From Bradyrhizobium sp. 141 (lineage in GTDB: Bacteria > Pseudomonadota > Alphaproteobacteria > Rhizobiales > Xanthobacteraceae): a DNA stretch of 64,000 nt. Made by a program: the position numbers and the translations under genes. Location of the stretch: contig NZ_JADPKR010000064.1 in the NCBI RefSeq assembly GCF_023074055.1, forward strand, positions 1 to 64,000, read 5' to 3'. Positions 54,104 through 62,785 of this stretch are shown piece by piece; the stretch's first letter is position 1, and every line of letters starts with the position of its first letter. The notes below the pieces were generated by a model, which did no database searches, had not been told where the DNA came from, and worked only from the letters and a program-made list of their open reading frames with translations.

Positions 54104-56074
54104 TCATTCCTTGCGCGGCCGGTCCAGCACCTCGCGCACGCGCAGCGCCAGCTTTGCCTGGGAAATCGGCTTTTCGAGCAGGTCAACGCCTTCATCGAGC
54201 CGTCCCTGATGGACCACGGCATTCCTGGAATAGCCGGTCATGTAGAGGACCTTCAATCCCGGCCGGATCTGCTGCGCCCGTCTCCCGAGTTCACGCCCAT
54301 TGATTCCGGGCATGACGACATCGGTGAGCAGCAGGTTCACCTTGGGCTCCTCCTGCAACAGGATCGTCAGCGCTCCCTGGGCACTCGGGGCAGAAACGAC
54401 GCGGTAGTTCAGATCACGCAGCACATCGGACACGTAGGCCCTGAGGTCGGCGTCATCTTCGACAATGAGAATGGTCTCGACCTTTTCTCCTTCAGGCAAG
54501 ACATCGTCCGGCTCGCTCACGGCCGTCTGGACCGCGCCGTGGTAGCGCGGGAAATACATCTTGATGCTCGTGCCGTGGCCGATCTCGCTGTAGATCTTCA
54601 CATGCCCGCCCGACTGCTTGACGAAACCGTAGACCTGACTGAGCCCGAGCCCGGTCCCGTGGCCCGGCTCCTTGGTCGTGAAGAAGGGCTCGAAGGCGTG
54701 ATCGACGACGTCCGCGGCCATTCCGCTTCCGGTGTCGGTCACGCAGATGGCGACGTACTGGCCGGGAGACAGCTCGGGATTGAGCCGGCTGTAGTCATCG
54801 TCGGCCGCGACGTTCACGGCCTCGACCGTGAGCTTGCCGCCTTCCGGCATGGCGTCGCGGGCGTTGATCGCGAGATTGATGATGGCCGATTCGAGATGAT
54901 TGGCATCGGCCTCGATTTGCCAGAGACCGGCGCTCCCGACCGCCTCGACCTCAATACGCTCGCCCAGTGTGCGCTGGAGAAATTCCTGTACGCCATTGAG
55001 GAAGTTGTTGACGTTGATCGGTTTCGGATCGAGCGCCTGCCGGCGGGAAAAGGCAAGGAGACGGCTGGTGAGCGCCGCAGCTCTCTGGGCGCCACGCTTG
55101 GCATGCGCTAGAGAGCGCTGCAGATTGCCGCTGCCGGCCAATTGGCGGGCATTGCGCTCGGCGGTTTCGATATTCCCAAGCACGATCATGAGCAGATTGT
55201 TGAAGTCGTGCGCGATGCCGCCACTGAGCTGCCCGACGGCTTCGAGCTTCTGAGACGCCAGCAGCTGCTCCTGGACCTGCTTGAGCTCGTCCTGGGCACG
55301 CTTGCGCTCGGTGAGATCGCGGGTGACTTTTGCAAAGCCGATGATGTGGCCTTCCTCATCGACGATCCGATCGATGATGACCGACGCCCAGAAGCGCGAT
55401 CCATCCTTGCGCATGCGCCAGCCTTCAGCCTCGAAGCGGCCGTGCTCGGCAGCTTCCGCCAACGCGCGTTTCGGGACTCCGATTTCGAGATCTTCGGGCG
55501 TATAGAACTGGCTGAAATGGCGCCCGATGATCTCATTCGGTGCGTAGCCCTTGATGCGCTCGGCGCCGGGATTCCAGCTCGCCACGTTACCCTCGGGGTC
55601 GAGCTGGAAGATGGCATAGTCAATGACGGCCTCGATCAATCGGCGGTAGCGTCGCTCGCTCTCCAACAGGTCGAGATGGGCCTGCTGACGTTCGGTGATG
55701 TCACGCGTCACCTTGGCGAAGCCGATCAACCGACCCTGCTCGTCCTTGATGGCATCGAGCACGACCAGCGCCCAGAACCGGCTGCCATCCTTGCGGACGC
55801 GCCATCCTTCGGAATTGAACCGTCCGGTCTCACGCGCCGTCGCCAGCGCCTTCCCGGGTAAACCCGCGGCGCGGTCCTCGGGCGTGTAGAACACTGAAAA
55901 CGGTTTGCCGACGATCTCGCTGGCGGAATATCTCTTGAGACGCTCGGCCCCCGCGTTCCAGCTTCTCACGGTGCCGTCGATGTCGAGCATGAAGATGGCG
56001 TAATCGACGATCGCGTTGACGAGCAATTCAAGGCGGCGGCCGTCCCCGATCTCGTCGAGTGGCGTTTGGCTCAT
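54104..56074 (-). CDS. Hybrid histidine kinase (PAS-PAS-HisKA-HATPase-REC)
   Basis: A 656-residue soluble sensor kinase. Two PAS domains (about 14-130 and 146-258) resemble each other closely and carry the same GFAKVTRD-TER ending. HisKA follows, with phosphohistidine H289 in GGIAHDFNNLL, then HATPase_c (DTGSGM, GTGLGLSQVYGFVKQSGG), and a C-terminal receiver with the acidic pair in LIVEDDADLRAYV and the phospho-Asp in LLLTDVVMPGING. No membrane segment, so a cytoplasmic signal such as redox, light or a ligand is likely. Convergent with the AI-2E transporter, with only 3 nt between them. Confidence 0.92.
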   Translation of the reverse strand: MSQTPLDEIGDGRRLELLVNAIVDYAIFMLDIDGTVRSWNAGAERLKRYSASEIVGKPFSVFYTPEDRAAGLPGKALATARETGRFNSEGWRVRKDGSRFWALVVLDAIKDEQGRLIGFAKVTRDITERQQAHLDLLESERRYRRLIEAVIDYAIFQLDPEGNVASWNPGAERIKGYAPNEIIGRHFSQFYTPEDLEIGVPKRALAEAAEHGRFEAEGWRMRKDGSRFWASVIIDRIVDEEGHIIGFAKVTRDLTERKRAQDELKQVQEQLLASQKLEAVGQLSGGIAHDFNNLLMIVLGNIETAERNARQLAGSGNLQRSLAHAKRGAQRAAALTSRLLAFSRRQALDPKPINVNNFLNGVQEFLQRTLGERIEVEAVGSAGLWQIEADANHLESAIINLAINARDAMPEGGKLTVEAVNVAADDDYSRLNPELSPGQYVAICVTDTGSGMAADVVDHAFEPFFTTKEPGHGTGLGLSQVYGFVKQSGGHVKIYSEIGHGTSIKMYFPRYHGAVQTAVSEPDDVLPEGEKVETILIVEDDADLRAYVSDVLRDLNYRVVSAPSAQGALTILLQEEPKVNLLLTDVVMPGINGRELGRRAQQIRPGLKVLYMTGYSRNAVVHQGRLDEGVDLLEKPISQAKLALRVREVLDRPRKE

Positions 56075-56210
56075 TTTTGTCCTGAAGGTACTCGTGGGAT
56101 GGCCTGACTAGCTCAACGGTCCTCCAGCAGAGATTGTTCCCGGCCAACCTACGATTATACCATCGCCTAGATCAGCGAAGGATAATGGCTTTGCAGGAGC
56201 GACCGCCCGC

Positions 56211-56477
56211 TCATGGGGCATAAGCGAGAAAGCGCGGCGCAGAGAGTTTGTCAGGCGGTACTTGGGCGCCCTTGAATATGGTGTCTGCCTGGGCCGCGCG
56301 TTTGCAATGCGGGCAGACGAAGAGATGCGCGATGATCGGGACCGGCTCGTCCGCGAGCAGTTCGGATCGGTACCACCTCATCTCGATATGGCAATCCGGG
56401 CAGGTCGGTGCTTCGAGATGCTCGGCGGCGCTTCTGAGACGATCAACCATGGGGCCACCAGCGTTTTCGAATTCCAT
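56211..56477 (-). CDS. Small CxxC-pair protein (possible zinc ribbon) of unknown function
   Basis: An 88-residue protein read from ATG 56475-56477 (MEFENAGGPMVDRLRSAAEHLEAPTCPDCHIEMRWYRSEL). Two CPxC knuckles, CPDC and CPHC, about 35 residues apart, suggest a zinc ribbon. No family recognised. The frame is open to 56543, adding 22 residues, with ATG there as an alternative start. Downstream of coaA in the same direction, and possibly a separate unit. Confidence 0.55.
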   Translation of the reverse strand: MEFENAGGPMVDRLRSAAEHLEAPTCPDCHIEMRWYRSELLADEPVPIIAHLFVCPHCKRAAQADTIFKGAQVPPDKLSAPRFLAYAP

Positions 56478-56555
56478 AACGGAATACCCTTTGTCGGTCT
56501 GCAACAAAAGACACTCAGTCTGAAATTTAGGAACGCCGTCCACCGACCGCCGCGG

Positions 56556-57512
56556 CTACAGCCTTCGCAGCGCCACGCTCTCCACCGTGTGGTCGGCGCC
56601 CTTCTTCAGGATCAGCGTCGCGCGGGGGCGGGTCGGCAAAATGTTGTCCTCGAGATTGGCGAGGTTGGTGCGCTCCCAGATCGCGATCGCCGTGGCGGTG
56701 GCTTCCTCGTCCGACAGCAGCGCGTAGCGGTTGAAATAGGATTTCGGGTTGGTGAACGCGGTGTCACGCAGCGCCAGGAAGCGCTTGATGTACCATTGCC
56801 GCAGCGCCGCTTCGTCGGCGTCGATATAGACCGAGAAGTCGAAGAAGTCGGAGACGACGGGCACCGCCTTGCCATCGCGCGGCAGCTTGCCGGTCTGCAG
56901 CACGTTGACGCCTTCGACGATCAGGATGTCGGGCTGATCGACCTCGGCCCACTGGCTCGGCACGATGTCGTAGGTCAGATGCGAATAGACCGGGGCGCGC
57001 ACGTGGCGGCGGCCGGATTTGATGTCGGACAGGAAGCTGAGCAGCAGCGGCAGGTCGTAGCTCTCCGGAAAGCCCTTCTTCTGCATGATGCCCTGCCGCT
57101 CGAGCACCGCGTTGGGATAGAGAAATCCGTCGGTCGTGATCAGTTCGACCTTCGGCCGGGGCGACCAGCGCGCCAGCAGCGCCTGAAGCACGCGGGCCGT
57201 GGTGGATTTCCCGACCGCGACCGAGCCGGCGACTCCGATGATATAGGGCACCTTGCGGTCGCGGATGTCGAGAAATTGGCGCTCGGCGTAATACAGGCGC
57301 TGCATCGCGTCGACATAGATCGACAACAAGCGCGACAGCGGCAAGTAGATGTCCTCGACCTCCTGCAAGTCCAAGCGGTCGTGCAGCGAACGCAGCCGGT
57401 CGAACTCGCCCGGCTCCAGCGTCATCGGCGTATCGTCGCGCAGCCGCGACCACGCTTCGCGCGTATAGACGCGGTACGGATTATACTGCTGCTCGGGTGC
57501 GCGGATATCCAT
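56556..57512 (-). CDS. coaA: Pantothenate kinase, type I
   Basis: First enzyme of coenzyme A synthesis. The 318-residue bacterial type I protein has Walker A in YIIGVAGSVAVGKSTTARVLQALL, ELITTDGFLYPNAVL, the HLTYDIVPSQWAEVDQPDILIVEGVNVLQ segment, and the C-terminal ATLILKKGADHTVESVALRRL. It follows hisE by 20 nt, the last gene in the leftward his cluster. Confidence 0.96.
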   Translation of the reverse strand: MDIRAPEQQYNPYRVYTREAWSRLRDDTPMTLEPGEFDRLRSLHDRLDLQEVEDIYLPLSRLLSIYVDAMQRLYYAERQFLDIRDRKVPYIIGVAGSVAVGKSTTARVLQALLARWSPRPKVELITTDGFLYPNAVLERQGIMQKKGFPESYDLPLLLSFLSDIKSGRRHVRAPVYSHLTYDIVPSQWAEVDQPDILIVEGVNVLQTGKLPRDGKAVPVVSDFFDFSVYIDADEAALRQWYIKRFLALRDTAFTNPKSYFNRYALLSDEEATATAIAIWERTNLANLEDNILPTRPRATLILKKGADHTVESVALRRL

Positions 57513-57532
57513 GACGCGACCTCTCCACTCGG

Positions 57533-57859
57533 CTAGTTGCCGCCCTTGCGCGACGCCTTCTCTTCCAGGCCCGACATCGTCGTTCGCTTTTCGAGCGTCG
57601 CCTCGACCTCTTCCAGCTTTACGCCGCGTGCCTTGAGCAACACAAGGAAATGGTAGAGCAGGTCGGCGCTTTCAGCGATCAGATGCGCGCGATCGTTTTC
57701 GACTGCTGCGATTACGGTTTCGACTGCTTCCTCACCGAACTTCTTGGCGCAATGCTCGGCGCCCTTGTCGAGGAGCTTGCGGGTATAGGACGCTTCGCCG
57801 CCAGCCGCCGCGCGGGCGTCGATGGTCTCGGCCAGATCGTGGATCGTGAAACGCGGCAT
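57533..57859 (-). CDS. hisE: Phosphoribosyl-ATP pyrophosphatase
   Basis: Second step of histidine synthesis. The 108-residue protein is read from ATG 57857-57859 (MPRFTIHDLAETIDARAAAGG). All-alpha NTP pyrophosphohydrolase signature: KKFGEEAVETVIAAVENDRAHLIAESADLLYHFLVLL, with the E/D metal ligands. Stands alone from hisI, which is not in the window. The frame to 57943 adds a Cys-rich part that is not hisE. Confidence 0.94.
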   Translation of the reverse strand: MPRFTIHDLAETIDARAAAGGEASYTRKLLDKGAEHCAKKFGEEAVETVIAAVENDRAHLIAESADLLYHFLVLLKARGVKLEEVEATLEKRTTMSGLEEKASRKGGN

Positions 57860-57961
57860 CGGAATTACTCGGAAACACGCTTGGCAACAGACTCGGCAGC
57901 AGACCTGGCCACGGAAGCCATTCCCCGCCGCCTCATGTAGCACTTTTGCGAACGGGAGTCG

Positions 57962-58735
57962 TCAGGCATCGAGGCGCATGGCTAGTCCGCGCCGGGCCAT
58001 GTGCTCCTTGGCTTCACGGATGGTGAATTCCCCGAAATGGAAGATCGAGGCGGCCAGCACCGCCGTCGCGTGCCCGTCGCGGATACCGTCGACGAGATGG
58101 TCGAGATTGCCGACGCCGCCCGAGGCGATCACCGGAACGGAAACGCTGTCGGCGATCGCCCGGGTCAACGGGATGTCGAATCCCTGCCTCGTGCCATCGC
58201 GATCCATCGAGGTCAGCAGGATCTCACCGGCGCCGAGCGCGACGACTTCCTGGGCGTATTCGATGGCGTCGATACCGGTCGAATTGCGGCCGCCATGGGT
58301 GAAGATTTCCCAGCGGTCGCCGCCAGGGCGCTTCACCCGTTTGGCATCGATCGCAACCACAACGCACTGCTCGCCGAATTTCTCGGCTGCTTCCTTGACG
58401 AACTCGCGCCGCGACACCGCCGCGCTGTTGATCGAGACCTTGTCGGCGCCGGCGCGCAGCAGCGTCTTGATGTCGTTGACCTCGCGCACTCCGCCACCGA
58501 CGGTGACAGGCATGAAGCAGGCCTCCGCGGTGCGGCGGACGACATCCAGCATGATGCCGCGATTCTCGTGGGTCGCGGTGATGTCGAGGAAAGTGAGCTC
58601 GTCGGCGCCGGCCGCGTCATAGGCGATCGCGGCTTCGACGGGGTCGCCGGCATCGCGCAGATCGACGAAGTTGACGCCCTTGACGACTCGGCCGTCCTTG
58701 ACGTCGAGGCAGGGGATCACGCGCACCTTGAACAT
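57962..58735 (-). CDS. hisF: Imidazole glycerol phosphate synthase, cyclase subunit
   Basis: TIM-barrel subunit that uses ammonia from HisH to make IGP and AICAR. The 257-residue protein has VRVIPCLDVKDGRVVKGVNFVDLRDAGDPV at the N-terminus with catalytic D11-type aspartate, and LLTSMDRDGTRQGFD with the second catalytic aspartate. It starts 3 nt after the hisA stop. Confidence 0.97.
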   Translation of the reverse strand: MFKVRVIPCLDVKDGRVVKGVNFVDLRDAGDPVEAAIAYDAAGADELTFLDITATHENRGIMLDVVRRTAEACFMPVTVGGGVREVNDIKTLLRAGADKVSINSAAVSRREFVKEAAEKFGEQCVVVAIDAKRVKRPGGDRWEIFTHGGRNSTGIDAIEYAQEVVALGAGEILLTSMDRDGTRQGFDIPLTRAIADSVSVPVIASGGVGNLDHLVDGIRDGHATAVLAASIFHFGEFTIREAKEHMARRGLAMRLDA

Positions 58736-58738
58736 GTA

Positions 58739-59491
58739 TCAGCTCCCGGGCGCGCGTGCGTTGCGGATCAAAGTGAGGGCCGCGGCGGGATCGAGCCGAC
58801 CATCGTAAAGCGCGCGGCCTGCGATCGCGCCGGCGAGCCGCGACGCCCGCGGCGTCAGCATCGCCTTGACGTCCTCGATCGAGGCGAGACCGCCGGAGGC
58901 GATCACGGGGATGGAGATGCTGTCCGCCAGCGCAATGGTCGCATCCAGGTTCAAGCCCTTGAGCAGGCCGTCACGCGCGATGTCGGTGAAGATGATCGCG
59001 GCAACGCCGGCGTCCTCGAAGCGCTGCGCGATCTCGAGCACCGTCACCTGCGAGGTCTCGGCCCAGCCTTCGACCGCGACCTTGCCGTCACGCGCATCAA
59101 GCCCGACCGCGACACGGCCCGGAAACTTTTTCGCGGCCGCCTTCACCAATTCAGGGTCGCGCACCGCGGCGGTGCCGATGATGACGCGGGTAATGCCCTT
59201 GGCGAGCCAGGCTTCGACGGTCTTGAGATCGCGAATGCCGCCACCGAGCTGCACCGGGATCTTGATCGTCTTCAGCATCGCCTCGACAGCCCCGGCATTC
59301 ACCGGCTTGCCGGCAAAGGCACCGTCGAGGTCGACGACGTGAAGATACTCAAAACCCTGCTCGGCAAAGCTCTGCGCCTGCGCGGCGGGATTGAGGTTGA
59401 ACACGGTCGCACGCGCCATGTCGCCTTGCTCGAGGCGCACGCACTGGCCGTTCTTGAGGTCAATCGCCGGAAAGAGGATCACGGTTTCCAT
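58739..59491 (-). CDS. hisA: ProFAR isomerase
   Basis: 1-(5-phosphoribosyl)-5-[(5-phosphoribosylamino)methylideneamino]imidazole-4-carboxamide isomerase, a TIM-barrel related to HisF. The 250-residue protein has FPAIDLKNGQCVRLEQGDM near the start and FTDIARDGLLKGLNLD with the second catalytic aspartate. It overlaps hisH by 13 nt. Confidence 0.96.
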   Translation of the reverse strand: METVILFPAIDLKNGQCVRLEQGDMARATVFNLNPAAQAQSFAEQGFEYLHVVDLDGAFAGKPVNAGAVEAMLKTIKIPVQLGGGIRDLKTVEAWLAKGITRVIIGTAAVRDPELVKAAAKKFPGRVAVGLDARDGKVAVEGWAETSQVTVLEIAQRFEDAGVAAIIFTDIARDGLLKGLNLDATIALADSISIPVIASGGLASIEDVKAMLTPRASRLAGAIAGRALYDGRLDPAAALTLIRNARAPGS

Positions 59492-60129
59492 CGCAGAAAG
59501 TTCGAGATCAGAGCGAGGCCAAAGCGCTGGCTCTTCTCGGGGTGGAATTGGGTGCCGATGGCGGTGTCCTTGCCGACGATCGCGGTGACAGGCCCGCCGT
59601 AATCGGCGCGCGCGAGCACGTCCACCTCGCTGGTGGGGTTGAGGTGGTAGGAGTGCACGAAATAGGCGTGCTGGCCCTTGGGGCCGAGCGGCAGCTTGTT
59701 CAGCACCGGATGCTCCTGCAGCACCTCGAGCGTATTCCAGCCCATGTGCGGGATCTTCAGGCTCTCATCGCGCGGCGTGATCTTCTCGACGTCGCCGCCG
59801 ATCCAGTTCAGGCCTTCGGTGATGACATGTTCCTTGCCGCGGCTCGCCATCAATTGCATGCCGACGCAGATGCCGAAAAATGGCCGCGCCTTGACGCGCA
59901 CCGCTTCGGTGATCGCCTCGACCATGCCGTTGACGGCATCCAGCCCGCGCCGGCAATCGGCGAAGGCGCCGACGCCCGGCAGCACCAGACGGTCGGCGCC
60001 ATAGGCCTGGTCCGGATCGCTGGTGACGAAGACCTTCTGCGGAATCTCCAGGCTGCGCGCCGCGCGCTCGAAGGCTTTCGCGGCGGAATGCAGGTTGCCG
60101 GAACCGTAATCGATGATGGCGACGCTCAT
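59479..60129 (-). CDS. hisH: Imidazole glycerol phosphate synthase, glutaminase subunit
   Basis: Glutamine amidotransferase that feeds ammonia to HisF. The 216-residue protein is read from ATG 60127-60129 (MSVAIIDYGSGNLHSAAKAFERA). The catalytic triad has the cysteine in FFGICVGMQLM and the histidine and glutamate in GTQFHPEKSQRFG. The start overlaps the stop of the DUF2628 gene (ATGA-type), and its end overlaps hisA. Confidence 0.96.
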   Translation of the reverse strand: MSVAIIDYGSGNLHSAAKAFERAARSLEIPQKVFVTSDPDQAYGADRLVLPGVGAFADCRRGLDAVNGMVEAITEAVRVKARPFFGICVGMQLMASRGKEHVITEGLNWIGGDVEKITPRDESLKIPHMGWNTLEVLQEHPVLNKLPLGPKGQHAYFVHSYHLNPTSEVDVLARADYGGPVTAIVGKDTAIGTQFHPEKSQRFGLALISNFLRWKP

Positions 60130-60656
60130 CTTGACCCTCCCGGTTCTGGAAACAATCCAATGATGCCGCCGGCCGGAATGGGCGGCGGGTTCGAGAATTG
60201 CTGACCCGGCACAGTGCGGGTCGGCGGCGGGCCGCCGCGATCGACGGCCCATTGATCGTTGACGATGCCGTGCTGCTTCTGGCTCCAGCGCTCGAAGAAG
60301 CGGCGCTCGGCAGTGTCCTCGTTGTCGCCAAGCACCACGTCGAGCTGCCGCCATTTGCCGCGCGACAGTGTCCAGCGACGCAGGCTCGAGGCCTCGAACC
60401 CCATCAGCAGCGCAACGATGAGATCGGCGAAGAAGATCGGGCCTCGTCCAACACCGAGGCTGGACAGCCCCGCGTTGAACGCCGCCACGAAGATCAGATA
60501 GCCGATCAGAACCAGCCACAGCCGATGCCACAGCAGCCAGAACGGACCGAAGATCATCGCTTTGACATGGAAACCGTCACGCACGAACACGAACCTGTCG
60601 GTCGCGCGCAGATCGGCTCCGGCAGGGGAGGGAGCATGAACTGTGTAGACAGACAT
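60126..60656 (-). CDS. DUF2628 membrane protein in the his operon
   Basis: A 176-residue protein with the DUF2628 pattern: RFVFVRDGFHVKAMIFGPFWLLWHRLWL, then two hydrophobic segments (LVLIGYLIFVAAFNAGLSSLG, IFFADLIVALLMGFEASSLRRW), and a proline-rich C-terminal tail. It lies between hisB and hisH and overlaps hisH by 4 nt, so co-translation is likely. It has no known role in histidine synthesis; a similar placement is seen in other Rhizobiales. Confidence 0.88.
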   Translation of the reverse strand: MSVYTVHAPSPAGADLRATDRFVFVRDGFHVKAMIFGPFWLLWHRLWLVLIGYLIFVAAFNAGLSSLGVGRGPIFFADLIVALLMGFEASSLRRWTLSRGKWRQLDVVLGDNEDTAERRFFERWSQKQHGIVNDQWAVDRGGPPPTRTVPGQQFSNPPPIPAGGIIGLFPEPGGSR

Positions 60657-60720
60657 GGTGATGCCCCGTTCCTAGGACTCAGTAATACCGCAAGCGGCGC
60701 GTGCCGCGGGCCGAAAGACG

Positions 60721-61314
60721 TCAGCCGCCGAGCGAGCCCTTGGTGGACGGGATTTCTCCCGCCGCTTTCGGATCGATCGCGACCGCGGTGCGCAGCGCCC
60801 GCGCCAGACCCTTGAAGCAGGACTCGGCGATATGGTGGCTGTTATCGCCATATAGGGTCTCGACGTGCAGAGTCACGCCGGCGTTCATGGCGAAGGCCTG
60901 GAACCACTCGCGCACCAGCTCGGTGTCGAACTCACCGATCTTGTCGCGGGGGAAGTCGGCCTTGAACACCAGGAACGGACGGCCCGAGATGTCGATCACC
61001 ACGCGCGACAGCGTCTCGTCCATGGGCATGTGCACGCCGGCATAGCGGGTGATGCCCGCCATGCTGCCGAGCGCCTGCCTGACCGCCTGGCCGAGCGCGA
61101 TGCCGGTGTCTTCGGTGGTATGGTGATAATCAATGTGCAGATCGCCCACCGCCTTGACCGTGAGGTCGATGCGGGAATGGCGGGCGAGGAGATCGAGCAT
61201 ATGGTCGAAAAAGCCGATGCCGGTCGCGATATTGGCCACGCCGGTGCCATCGAGGTTCACGGTGACCTCGATGTCGGTTTCCTTGGTCTTCCGCTTGATC
61301 GTCGCGGTGCGCAT
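60721..61314 (-). CDS. hisB: Imidazoleglycerol-phosphate dehydratase
   Basis: A 197-residue single-function HisB. Manganese-binding motifs are present: GFFDHMLDLLARH, DYHHTTEDTGIALGQA, and SHHIAESCFKGLARALRTA. First gene of the leftward his cluster. Divergent from hslV, with a family D repeat in the 237 bp between them. Confidence 0.97.
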   Translation of the reverse strand: MRTATIKRKTKETDIEVTVNLDGTGVANIATGIGFFDHMLDLLARHSRIDLTVKAVGDLHIDYHHTTEDTGIALGQAVRQALGSMAGITRYAGVHMPMDETLSRVVIDISGRPFLVFKADFPRDKIGEFDTELVREWFQAFAMNAGVTLHVETLYGDNSHHIAESCFKGLARALRTAVAIDPKAAGEIPSTKGSLGG

Positions 61315-61335
61315 TGAAGGCTTTCGCTTCTATTT

Positions 61336-61386
61336 GAGCATGATCCTTCCCGGAAAACCGGTATCCACTTTTCCGGGATCATGCTC
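61336..61386. repeat. Palindromic repeat, family D copy 5
   Basis: GAGCATGATCCTTCCCGGAA ... CCACTTTTCCGGGATCATGCTC, in the hisB-hslV divergent gap. Confidence 0.88.
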
Positions 61387-61551
61387 GGGGCCGAAAACGC
61401 CAGTCTATTAACAGTCAAATGACCCCTTCGCTACTGCGGGAACGGCTGGCGGGACCTCTACTTCTACCTATGGTGAGTGAATTCGGCCCGGAACGGCCCG
61501 TTGTGCGCCTGCTCCTGACCGCCTAAATCAGGCCGGACAACGAGGTATTTC

Positions 61552-62112
61552 ATGCAGGATTCCCAGAACAGCTCGCCGGGCTGGCACGGCACCACGATTT
61601 TGACGGTCCGCAAGGGCGGCAAGGTGGTGGTCGGCGGCGACGGCCAGGTCTCGATCGGCCAGACCGTGATCAAATCCAACGCCAAGAAGGTCCGGAAACT
61701 CGGCAAGGGCGACGTGATCGGCGGCTTTGCCGGCGCAACCGCCGATGCCTTCACCCTGTTTGAGCGGCTCGAGGCCAAACTCGAGCAATATCCGGGGCAG
61801 CTGACCCGGGCCGCGGTGGAGCTGGCCAAGGACTGGCGCACCGACCGCTATTTGCGGCGGCTGGAGGCCATGATGATCGTGGCCGACAAGGACGTCTCCC
61901 TGGTGCTGACAGGCACCGGCGACGTGCTGGAGCCCGAGGCCGGCGTGATGGCGATCGGCTCCGGCGGCAATTACGCGCTGGCGGCGGCACGGGCCCTGCT
62001 CGACACCGACAAGGACGCCGAGACCATCGTCCGCCGCTCCATGGACATCGCCGCCGACATCTGCGTCTACACCAACCGCAACCTGACCATCGAAAGCCTG
62101 ACGACCGGCTAG
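61552..62112 (+). CDS. hslV: ATP-dependent protease subunit HslV
   Basis: Proteasome-related peptidase of the HslUV complex. The 186-residue protein has a 13-residue propeptide ending HG before the catalytic threonine T14 (TTILTVRKGGKVVVGGDGQV). GSGGNYALAAARALL and the C-terminal ICVYTNRNLTIESL are conserved. Its partner hslU is separated from it by two genes and a repeat. Confidence 0.97.
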   Translation: MQDSQNSSPGWHGTTILTVRKGGKVVVGGDGQVSIGQTVIKSNAKKVRKLGKGDVIGGFAGATADAFTLFERLEAKLEQYPGQLTRAAVELAKDWRTDRYLRRLEAMMIVADKDVSLVLTGTGDVLEPEAGVMAIGSGGNYALAAARALLDTDKDAETIVRRSMDIAADICVYTNRNLTIESLTTG

Positions 62113-62156
62113 GCGGAGCGTCATTGCCCGAACTCCTATCCGCGCGCTCGGCGCAA

Positions 62157-62275
62157 CCTCTCCCGCTTGCGGGGGAGGTCGGCGCGAAGCGCCGGGTGGG
62201 GGCTCTCTCCTCTTGGAGGCTGTCCCATTGCGGAGACACCCTCTCCCCAGCCCTCTCCCGCAAGCGGGAGAGGGA
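62157..62275. repeat. Palindromic repeat, family F copy 3
   Basis: ACCTCTCCCGCTTGCGGGGG ... GCGCGAAGCGCCGGGTGGGG ... CCCTCTCCCCAGCCCTCTCC ... GCAAGCGGGAGAGGG. Same arrangement as 6500-6620. Lies in front of the acetyltransferase gene. Confidence 0.88.
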
Positions 62276-62299
62276 GAACAGCACTGCCGGTGCCGCTAC

Positions 62300-62785
62300 A
62301 TGGCCGTAACCTACACCTTCCGCCCGATGACAACGGCCGATTTGCCGCTGATCCGGCGGTGGCTGGGCGGGGCGGATGTACGGGAATGGTGGGGCGACCC
62401 GGACGAGCAGTTTGCGCTCGTCAGCGGCGACCTCGATGAGCCGGCCATGGACCAGTTCATCGTGTTGGCTGGCCAGCAGCCCCTGGGCTATCTTCAATGC
62501 TATCGCCTGACCGCCTGGAATACGGGCTTTGGGCCGCAACCGGAGGGCACGCGTGGGATCGACCAGTTCATCGGCGAAAGCGACATGATCGGACGCGGTC
62601 ACGGTTCGGCGTTCATCCGCCAATTCGTCGATGAGAAGCTCCGGGAGGGCCTGCCACGCATGGTTACCGATCCGGACCCGCTGAACCCCCGCGCCATACG
62701 TGCCTATGAGAAGGCAGGCTTTGTCCGCGATCGCATGGTCGAGACGCCGGACGGTGTCGCGCTGTTGATGGTGCGCGACCAATGA
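62300..62785 (+). CDS. GNAT family N-acetyltransferase (AAC(6')-like)
   Basis: A 161-residue protein read from ATG 62300 (MAVTYTFRPMTTADLPLIRRWL). It has the aminoglycoside 6'-acetyltransferase-like arrangement: VREWWGDPDEQF, IGESDMIGRGHGSAFIRQFV with the acetyl-CoA loop (GRGHGSA), and PDPLNPRAIRAYEKAGFVR. Physiological substrate unknown; it need not confer resistance. The stop overlaps the DUF2585 start (ATGA). Confidence 0.88.
   Translation: MAVTYTFRPMTTADLPLIRRWLGGADVREWWGDPDEQFALVSGDLDEPAMDQFIVLAGQQPLGYLQCYRLTAWNTGFGPQPEGTRGIDQFIGESDMIGRGHGSAFIRQFVDEKLREGLPRMVTDPDPLNPRAIRAYEKAGFVRDRMVETPDGVALLMVRDQ

Noticed and set aside
58001..59602. 533-codon plus-strand frame opposite hisF and hisA
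   Set aside because: Complement of two certain genes; composition typical of antisense frames.
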